Below are positions 6,801 through 10,497 of a stretch of 10,497 nt of DNA, in pieces. A model generated the notes under the pieces. That model saw only the letters and a program-made list of their open reading frames with translations. It was not told where the DNA came from and searched no databases. Every line of letters starts with the position of its first letter. Positions within the stretch are counted from its first letter, which is position 1. A program made the translations under genes and the position numbers. This stretch comes from an uncultured Clostridia bacterium. Lineage in GTDB: Bacteria > Bacillota > Clostridia > Christensenellales > Borkfalkiaceae. Location of the stretch: NCBI GenBank assembly GCA_947629605.1, contig CANREK010000030.1, forward strand, positions 1 to 10,497, written 5' to 3'.

Positions 6801-7612
6801 CAAACGGAGACTTCCGCCGCCGTGCCCGCTTCGAGCGTGATGGTGGTGGAGGAAGTGTAGTACTGCCCGGTGCCGACCACGTTATCGCTATCGCGCCTGT
6901 TGTGGATCATGAGGATGGACTTTTCCTTCTCATCCGCGCCGGGTCTCGGCGTGGGGGTGAGCTTGCTCTCATCCTTGACTTCGGCCTTGTCGTATTGATC
7001 CTTGAAGTCGGCCTTGAAGAATTGGACATCCTCGTAGTCGATGGAGTAGCTGACGTATTTGGAGAAATCGTCCGTGGAATCGATGCCGTAGTACTTGTAG
7101 AAGATGAGACGGTCGTAGACGTTGGACTCATCCCAATGTGCCTCGGCATAGGCCGCAGCGGCGGAGGTGAGTTCCTTGGCCTTGAAGCTCGTCTTGTTGC
7201 GGTCGTTGTCGCCGATCTCCTCCTCGGGCGTGGTGTCGGGCGTCTCGTCGGAGATCAGAGAGGTCTTGGGCCCCATGAGTTGGCTCTTCCACTCCTCGGT
7301 ATTGACGATACCGGAGGTGGTGAGAGAGGAAGGGGACCCCGACGTGAACGACCAGCTCGTGGGCGAGGAAATAAAGGCACGCTTGTCCTCGAGTTTGGTC
7401 TCGCTTTCGCCGTAAAATTCAAAGTTGCCGTTGCGCAGAAGTTGGATATCCGTTGCGGTGGGCGTGGAATCCTCGTCGTCGCCGCCGTTCTCCCCGTTGT
7501 CGGTCGTTCCGCCGCAAGCGGCAAGCATGCCCAATGTGAGGGATGCGCACAGAGCCGCGGAGAGCGCTACCAGCGTTCCCCTGCGTTTTCCATGAAAAAA
7601 GTGTTTCGCCAT
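3848..7612 (-). CDS. Large surface lipoprotein-like protein with repeated beta-sandwich units and C-terminal membrane anchor
   Basis: A 1254-residue protein I cannot assign to a named family. Residues 1-33 are a basic then hydrophobic export signal ending in LAAC, a lipobox with Cys33 as the likely lipidated residue, followed by a Gly/Asp/Glu linker. At about 58-100, NGNFEF...SWSF resembles the start of carbohydrate-binding-like (CBM4/9, galactose-binding) modules. Three units end in a similar strand: GYAFFDDVTV (364-373), GYAAFTDFKV (648-657) and GGYVFFDAY (1032-1040). Each is preceded by a segment resembling xxSvxVkT and by W...fyV...tfriklg. An Asp/Thr-rich spacer (about 1158-1172), a hydrophobic helix (about 1179-1206) and a Lys/Arg-rich then acidic tail (1208-1254) close the protein. 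No catalytic motif is visible. The ATG has AAGGA seven bases upstream (7624-7620). It is transcribed alone from the promoter at 7681-7709. Probably a glycan- or surface-binding protein (inferred). Confidence 0.88.
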   Translation of the reverse strand: MAKHFFHGKRRGTLVALSAALCASLTLGMLAACGGTTDNGENGGDDEDSTPTATDIQLLRNGNFEFYGESETKLEDKRAFISSPTSWSFTSGSPSSLTTSGIVNTEEWKSQLMGPKTSLISDETPDTTPEEEIGDNDRNKTSFKAKELTSAAAAYAEAHWDESNVYDRLIFYKYYGIDSTDDFSKYVSYSIDYEDVQFFKADFKDQYDKAEVKDESKLTPTPRPGADEKEKSILMIHNRRDSDNVVGTGQYYTSSTTITLEAGTAAEVSVWVRTDDLYHWFDTGLTSGEKELLKTKGGAYVGVINTVGGTTLSEMQIKNINTRGEWQQYTVYIRANTYASTTFRIKLGLGQGTSSDNRYENVEGYAFFDDVTVTKMKASDYEAKVKELGIGNDYSCNINSDPDDKLFNRDEQKDPQKTAYALDLLSEDFADLKFDTSTNAVSLDYALTTEVSGRTTYESFIKDNRNDGTTPRDKQSVVGLYTYQQLKEGMGNSYLKAVFEKDFAEFPFGNSEEEKNNTNVLMLLSTNGAAYTATMKNNDESTAGTFTLPANTRKLVSFFVKTWDVPTGRSGAGVTLVDGDNTTAISPFDSKTVSPVTINDDLTDIYDGWVQCFFIVSNDTDLTKTFYLKFTFGTTTVQGTDASSYADGYAAFTDFKVMELTKTQYSYASTGTYAKKVTLTSTVKNDTRFDTAEASSNIKEELAAPSSFIGGVAGSNIFDKDGKANEKPDGVEAGLLRKEYAKTYMETAQGEDAPAWAAKLNNIAGSTTDPNEWWGKIFGEQGGTGPVEANQPLVIMNTRTDHSTAPYGYFSRTMETSISANTSQRISLRVKVAQNTTAYVYLIDSSDPTGGLNKKLAPSVPKWTYWYDDDGNILRCDPDSADFNKKTDVLYYLESNGLYTSADTTDKKFYANLNNYTVEEGTKNLLTESGVVAFYYNNNGYYGYRTENTDGTYTYSQRVYQLPSTYQEKSILHYDYAALNASAYESVIKVSGTGDKWATVNFYVRTGSSAKTYRIEVWAGDRFDENSSIPAGGYVFFDAYNSASVSNYDSLRDEAQDLLLESDSNLDESDPEKLRGELALYYTFTFYDSANYLRHDSEHDGVEYSRWQNYTQSSHSEGTVYLKCFDTDGRVYGAGANPSYSIYLDYTPLEESVTPYEPDTDADTDTDDETDTAADSQTNIWLVLSSSILAIVTIVAVVAVIVRAVLSKRRKNGAPAKKAKKVKKAKNLKPVTEAPAEPAEETKAPKDDYDPYNE

Positions 7613-7680
7613 GTTTCCATCCTTTTTACGGCAACCGCCCGTGCGGGCAGCCGCCGCTGCATTTTTCGAGTTACGACCCT

Positions 7681-7709
7681 ATTTTAATATAAATTACAAT
7701 TATTCGCAA
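7681..7709 (-). promoter_or_regulatory. Sigma-A type promoter of the surface-protein gene
   Basis: On the minus strand, TTGCGA (7709-7704) and TAAAAT (7686-7681) are separated by 17 bases, in an A/T-rich island unlike the surrounding GC-rich DNA. Start of transcription is expected near 7674, giving a leader of about 60 bases before the ATG at 7612. The -10 and the spacing are good; the -35 matches the TTGACA consensus at four of six positions. Confidence 0.65.
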
Positions 7710-7712
7710 GCA

Positions 7713-7734
7713 TTTCCGCATGACTTCGCGGAAA
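7713..7734. promoter_or_regulatory. Inverted repeat next to the surface-protein promoter
   Basis: TTTCCGC (7713-7719) and GCGGAAA (7728-7734) are exact reverse complements around an 8-base loop. The repeat lies three bases upstream of the -35 hexamer of the minus-strand promoter and between the two divergent transcription units. An operator for a dimeric regulator is possible, but there is no other evidence; it has no T-tract for a terminator role. Confidence 0.3.
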
Positions 7735-7780
7735 AAAAGAGAAATTTTTTTCAGAACTCACATACTTTTCAAAAAAGAGG

Positions 7781-7804
7781 GCCCGCAAACGGCGGTCTGC
7801 GGGC
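7781..7804 (+). promoter_or_regulatory. GC hairpin immediately upstream of the TauE/SafE ribosome site
   Basis: GCCCGCA (7781-7787) pairs with TGCGGGC (7798-7804) around a 10-base loop. It directly abuts the ribosome site GGGGAGGG (7805-7812) of the gene starting at 7816. It could stabilise the leader or modulate ribosome access. I could not identify a convincing promoter for this transcription unit in 7735-7780. Confidence 0.35.
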
Positions 7805-7815
7805 GGGGAGGGAAA

Positions 7816-8172
7816 ATGCAACACAGGGCAAAAGTGCGGCGGCGCATGTTCAGCGGGGCGCTGCTCGGCACGGTGAACGGACTGTTCGGCGGCGGGGGAG
7901 GGATGGTTGCGGTGCCTCTCTTGGAGCGCAGCCTTCCGACGCGCGAGGCACACGCGACGGCCATTGCCGCCGTGCTTCCCGCAACCGTTCTCAGCGGCAT
8001 CGTCTATCTTCTGACGGGGAGAACGCCGCTCTCCGCCCTCATTCCGACGGCGCTCGGCGTCACCTTGGGGGGCTTTTTCGGGGCGAAACTTTTGCCCGTG
8101 CTCCCCGTGCGGGCGGCGGATCTCATCTTCGGCGTTTTGATGCTCGCCGCGGGCATCGGCATGGTCCTCTGA
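7816..8172 (+). CDS. TauE/SafE (TSUP) membrane transporter, N-terminal-half protein
   Basis: A 118-residue membrane protein equal to one half of the TauE/SafE family, which exports or imports sulfite, sulfoacetate or other organic anions. After a short basic N-terminus (KVRRR), the hallmark glycine-rich segment GLFGGGGGMVAVPLL lies at 22-36. Hydrophobic segments follow at about 46-67, 72-93 and 100-118, consistent with four membrane spans. The start at 7816 is preferred over an upstream in-frame start near 7720 because GGGGAGGG lies just before it, and because the upstream residues would be an implausible Lys/Arg/Phe stretch encoded across the leader hairpin. Typical full-length members have about 240-270 residues; this protein and the next sum to 246. 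The stop TGA overlaps the next start as TGATG, indicating translational coupling. The substrate is unknown. Confidence 0.85.
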   Translation: MQHRAKVRRRMFSGALLGTVNGLFGGGGGMVAVPLLERSLPTREAHATAIAAVLPATVLSGIVYLLTGRTPLSALIPTALGVTLGGFFGAKLLPVLPVRAADLIFGVLMLAAGIGMVL

Positions 8173-8558
8173 TGGCGTTCTATCTCTTTTTGCTCATCGG
8201 CGTTGCGGGCGGTCTCTTGGGCGGCATGGGGATGGGGGGAGGCACGGCGCTCATCCCCCTCCTTGTCCTCTTTTGCGGCGTGGAGCAGGGCGTCGCGCAG
8301 GGGCTCAATCTGCTCTCCTTCGTGCCGATGTCCGCCGTCGCCCTCACCGTGCATGCAAAGCGCGGGCTCGTGAAGGGGAGAGAGGCGCTCCCCGTCGCCC
8401 TGCCCGCCCTGCTCTTTTCCGCCCTCTTCTCGCTGCTCTCCGATTTTTTGCCCTCGGCGGTCTTAAAACTCTCCTTCGGCACCTTCCTCATCCTGCTTTC
8501 GCTCATTCGTTTGAAAAATGCCCTGTCCGCGCCCGCGCATGCAAAGATCCGAATGTAA
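8172..8558 (+). CDS. TauE/SafE (TSUP) membrane transporter, C-terminal-half protein
   Basis: A 128-residue membrane protein with the second family repeat: GLLGGMGMGGGTALIPLL at 14-31, parallel to the glycine-rich motif of the preceding protein. Further hydrophobic segments lie at about 43-61, 72-93 and 97-113, and a short polar tail follows. The ATG shares its A with the TGA of the upstream gene, and there is no ribosome site of its own, so translation probably depends on termination-reinitiation. The two products most likely assemble into one heterodimeric carrier matching the two repeats of a normal single-chain TauE/SafE protein (inferred). The stop is at 8556-8558; no clear terminator follows before the next promoter. 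Confidence 0.85.
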   Translation: MAFYLFLLIGVAGGLLGGMGMGGGTALIPLLVLFCGVEQGVAQGLNLLSFVPMSAVALTVHAKRGLVKGREALPVALPALLFSALFSLLSDFLPSAVLKLSFGTFLILLSLIRLKNALSAPAHAKIRM

Positions 8559-8595
8559 TTTTTTGACAAAATGGAAAAAATTTTCAAAAAGGGTA

Positions 8596-8624
8596 TAGAC
8601 AAAGTCCAAGTCATATGCTACAAT
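8596..8624 (+). promoter_or_regulatory. Sigma-A type promoter of the Ppx/GppA gene
   Basis: TAGACA (8596-8601) and TACAAT (8619-8624) are separated by exactly 17 bases in an A/T-rich segment. Transcription would start near 8631, leaving a leader of about 87 bases. That leader contains a small hairpin, TTGCGG/CCGCAA (8679-8684 with 8692-8697). A second -10-like TATAAT lies at 8640-8645 but has no -35 at the right distance. Confidence 0.7.
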
Positions 8625-8706
8625 ATATATGTGGTTTTGTATAATTTGGGGTGAAATAGGGATTTTTCAGCTTTGCCCTTGCGGCAGGAATCCGCAAAAA
8701 CGCGAC

Positions 8707-8712
8707 AGGTGA
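8707..8712 (+). promoter_or_regulatory. Ribosome binding site fixing the Ppx/GppA start
   Basis: AGGTGA lies five bases before the ATG at 8718. The frame is open further upstream to a TTG at 8673, but that start has no ribosome site and would add 15 residues with no family counterpart, so the ATG at 8718 is chosen. Confidence 0.8.
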
Positions 8713-8717
8713 CATTC

Positions 8718-10229
8718 ATGGAGAAAATTGGGATCATCGATTTGGGGTCCAATTCCGCCCGCTTGGTGATCGTCGGCATCTTCGACGAGAACTACTTCAC
8801 CGTTCTGGACGAGCTCAAAGAGAGCGTGCGTCTCGGGCAGGATATGGACAGGGATGGCTTTTTGAAGCCGCAGAGAGTGGCGGAGACCATCCGCACGCTC
8901 AAAATGTTCAAGCGCCTCTGCGATGCGAGGGGCGTCGACAGGATCATCGCCGTAGCCACTGCGGCCGTTCGCCGTGCCAAGAACCAGCGTTCTTTCCTCG
9001 ACGAAATTCAGGCGACCGTCGGCATCCGATTCGAGGTGCTCTCCGAGGAGACGGAGGCGACGCTCGTCTACCGCGGCGTCATCAACTCGATGGATATCCC
9101 CAAGGGGATCATTCTCGAAATCGGCGGCGGCAGTACCAAGATCATCTACTACAACCGCAGGAGCGTCTTGCAGTACATCTCGCTCCCCTTCGGCGCGGTC
9201 ACGCTCACCGACCTCTTCAAGGACGACGGCACGCCGCAGCAGCAGACCGAGCGCATCGAAGAGTTCTTTACCGAGCAGTTCAAAAAGATCGATTGGCTCG
9301 CACAGGTGGAGCCCGACACGCAGATGATCGGCGTGGGCGGGTCCTTCCGCAATCTCTATAAAATCAACCGTATCGTGCGGAAATACCCCCTCAATACGGT
9401 GCATAACTATCAATTCCAGACCGAAGATTTCAATTCCATTTACGAGATGGTGCGCGTGCTCGATGTCGAAAAGCGCAAGCGCATCCGCGGGCTCTCCCCG
9501 AGCCGTGCCGACATCATGCCCGCCGCCCTCGCCATCATCAAGGCGTTTACCGACTATCTGCACATCGAATCCTTCACGATCGGCGGTTGCGGCCTGAGAG
9601 AGGGCATCATGTTCAACCAAGCGGTGCCCATCACGGTGGAGCGGCCCATTTCCGACGTGCTGTCCTATTCCATCAACACGCACGTCAAGCTCTACGGCTG
9701 CAACGAAAAGCATGTCGAAAACACCGTGCACCTTGCCATCCAGCTCTTCAAACAGCTCCGCGTGCTGCATAAGTTCCCGCGGATCTATCTCAAAGTGCTC
9801 AAAATCGCGGCAAGTCTGCACGACGCCGGCCGCACGGTCCGCTATTATCACTATCAGGACCACAGCCGCTATCTCATTCTGAACGCGGGGCTCTACGGCG
9901 CCACCCACCGCGAGATCGTGCTTGCCGCCTTTGTCGCGGGGTGCCACAAGAAGGAGGACATCACGGCCTCCGAGTGGGCAAAATATAAGGATATCGTCTC
10001 GGAAGAGGACCTCGATATCGTCAAAAAGCTCGGGATATTGCTCAGGATCGCCGAAAGCCTCGACCGCAGCGGCATGGGCACCGTCACGGGCATCAACTGC
10101 GACGTGCTCGGCGACTCCGTTATCATGAAAACGGAGCTTGCGGGCGACGCGACGCTCGAGATCCGACAGGCCATGCTCGCCGCCCCCGAGTTTAAGAAAC
10201 AATTCAAGAAAAATCTCGAAATATTGTGA
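8718..10229 (+). CDS. Ppx/GppA family phosphatase (exopolyphosphatase or pppGpp phosphohydrolase)
   Basis: A 503-residue cytosolic enzyme of the ASKHA (actin/Hsp70-like) fold. Family members cleave terminal phosphate from polyphosphate (Ppx) or convert pppGpp to ppGpp (GppA). Seen: the nucleotide/phosphate loop GIIDLGSNSARLVI (5-18); SEETEATLVYRG (109-120) with a likely catalytic Glu113; the second phosphate loop LEIGGGSTKI (133-142); GVGGSFRNL (205-213); and GLSPSRADIMPAAL (258-271). The C-terminal region (about 315-503) is the HD-like helical domain typical of long Ppx proteins, with SLHDAG at 366-371, and is full length. In many members the second loop reads GGGSTE; here the last position is Lys141. 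Sequence alone does not separate Ppx from GppA, and no ppk gene is visible nearby. It has its own promoter at 8596-8624 and is probably monocistronic. No strong terminator follows; AAATCTC/GAGATTT overlaps the stop and lacks a T-tract. Confidence 0.94.
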   Translation: MEKIGIIDLGSNSARLVIVGIFDENYFTVLDELKESVRLGQDMDRDGFLKPQRVAETIRTLKMFKRLCDARGVDRIIAVATAAVRRAKNQRSFLDEIQATVGIRFEVLSEETEATLVYRGVINSMDIPKGIILEIGGGSTKIIYYNRRSVLQYISLPFGAVTLTDLFKDDGTPQQQTERIEEFFTEQFKKIDWLAQVEPDTQMIGVGGSFRNLYKINRIVRKYPLNTVHNYQFQTEDFNSIYEMVRVLDVEKRKRIRGLSPSRADIMPAALAIIKAFTDYLHIESFTIGGCGLREGIMFNQAVPITVERPISDVLSYSINTHVKLYGCNEKHVENTVHLAIQLFKQLRVLHKFPRIYLKVLKIAASLHDAGRTVRYYHYQDHSRYLILNAGLYGATHREIVLAAFVAGCHKKEDITASEWAKYKDIVSEEDLDIVKKLGILLRIAESLDRSGMGTVTGINCDVLGDSVIMKTELAGDATLEIRQAMLAAPEFKKQFKKNLEIL

Positions 10230-10326
10230 GATTTCGCGCGATTTCTTTTGCTACGCAAAACAAATCCGCGCGAGCGAACGCGCTCTGTTCATCAATCGAG
10301 TGGGCCTCGGAAACGTTATTTGCAAG

Positions 10327-10394
10327 GACATTAAGGTTCCCGTAGGGTACCAAATAGGGTGCGCTTAGGCAGGGAGACCCTGCCACGCGCAGTA
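10327..10394 (+). repeat. 68-bp repeat, copy 2
   Basis: Identical over 68 bases to the reverse complement of 1239-1306. It contains the same perfect hairpin GGCAGGGAGACCCTGCC (10368-10384). It starts 97 bases after the Ppx/GppA stop. Flanking sequence on both sides is unrelated to that of copy 1, so the boundaries are sharp. Confidence 0.9.
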
Positions 10395-10422
10395 ATCAGA
10401 ATGCGTTGCCCACCCCCTTAGT

Positions 10423-10497
10423 CCCCCTCCTCGGGAGGGGGCATGACACCCCCTCAGTCGCGCAAGGACAGCGCGACAGCTCCCCCTCGAGGGGGAG
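10423..10497. repeat. Cluster of three GC-rich hairpins running off the window end
   Basis: Three perfect palindromes follow one another. CCCCCTCC/GGAGGGGG has a 3-nt loop (10423-10441). GTCGCGC/GCGCGAC has a 7-nt loop (10457-10477). CTCCCCCTCGAGGGGGAG is a continuous 18-nt palindrome (10480-10497) that may extend beyond the window. The spacers are short and partly repeat CCCCCT. Such CCCCCTC...GAGGGGG hairpin clusters resemble dispersed intergenic repeats seen in gut Clostridia (from memory). No T-tracts and no coding signal. Confidence 0.7.

Noticed and set aside
7816..8558. TauE/SafE pair read as one frameshifted pseudogene
   Set aside because: The break is exactly at the repeat boundary, with a TGATG stop-start overlap and a good hydrophobic start in the second half, so a natural split is more likely. 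A sequencing indel cannot be fully excluded.
8563..8568. Perfect TTGACA as a -35 for the phosphatase gene
   Set aside because: The position 17 bases downstream is A-rich with no -10-like hexamer. The TAGACA/TACAAT pair fits better.
8612..8620. CATATGCTA as a sporulation sigma-K -10 element
   Set aside because: It matches CATANNNTA, but no AC is found at the expected distance upstream, and it overlaps a better sigma-A promoter.
8667..10202. Long minus-strand open frame (511 codons) opposite the Ppx/GppA gene
   Set aside because: The plus strand has clear Ppx/GppA motifs with a promoter and ribosome site. The antisense product has no recognisable motif.
1239..10394. The 68-bp repeats as ends of a transposon or as CRISPR repeats
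   Set aside because: There is no transposase or integrase between them, only two copies in opposite orientation, no spacer pattern and no visible target duplication.

Overview
The window looks like chromosomal DNA from a GC-rich Bacillota (Firmicutes), most likely an uncultured gut-type Clostridia. This is inferred from several things: purine-rich ribosome sites, sigma-A style promoters, a lipobox surface protein with a C-terminal membrane anchor, a two-gene TauE/SafE transporter, and intergenic DNA full of short dispersed hairpin repeats. No marker gene fixes the species. There is no phage, plasmid, transposase, CRISPR array, tRNA or rRNA.

Layout. (1) 1-941: 3' part of serS, seryl-tRNA synthetase. 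(2) 942-1412: a gene-free stretch made of dispersed repeats. It holds one copy of a modular ~115-nt element, one copy of a 68-bp repeat, and a 15-bp-stem hairpin just before the next start codon. (3) 1413-3684: a two-gene, probably co-transcribed pair, a DEDDh (DnaQ-like) 3'-5' exonuclease with a C-terminal BRCT-like domain and an RsmF/NOP2-type rRNA cytosine-C5 methyltransferase. (4) 3685-3847: the second copy of the modular element in opposite orientation, then a bidirectional terminator. (5) 7612-3848 on the minus strand: a 1254-residue surface protein with a lipoprotein signal, three repeats of a probable carbohydrate-binding-like beta-sandwich, an Asp/Thr spacer, a transmembrane helix and a basic tail, with its own promoter. 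(6) 7816-8558: two half-size TauE/SafE membrane proteins whose reading frames overlap by one base. (7) 8718-10229: a Ppx/GppA-type phosphatase with its own promoter. (8) 10230-10497: the second 68-bp repeat, inverted relative to the first and identical to it, followed by a cluster of G/C hairpins that runs off the window.

Functionally the window mixes housekeeping (translation, rRNA modification, DNA exonuclease, polyphosphate or ppGpp metabolism) with one surface protein and one transporter. The genes do not form an obvious dedicated system. The least explained content is the large surface protein and the two families of inverted repeats. One pair flanks the exonuclease-methyltransferase block, and the other flanks almost the whole window from 1239 to 10394.
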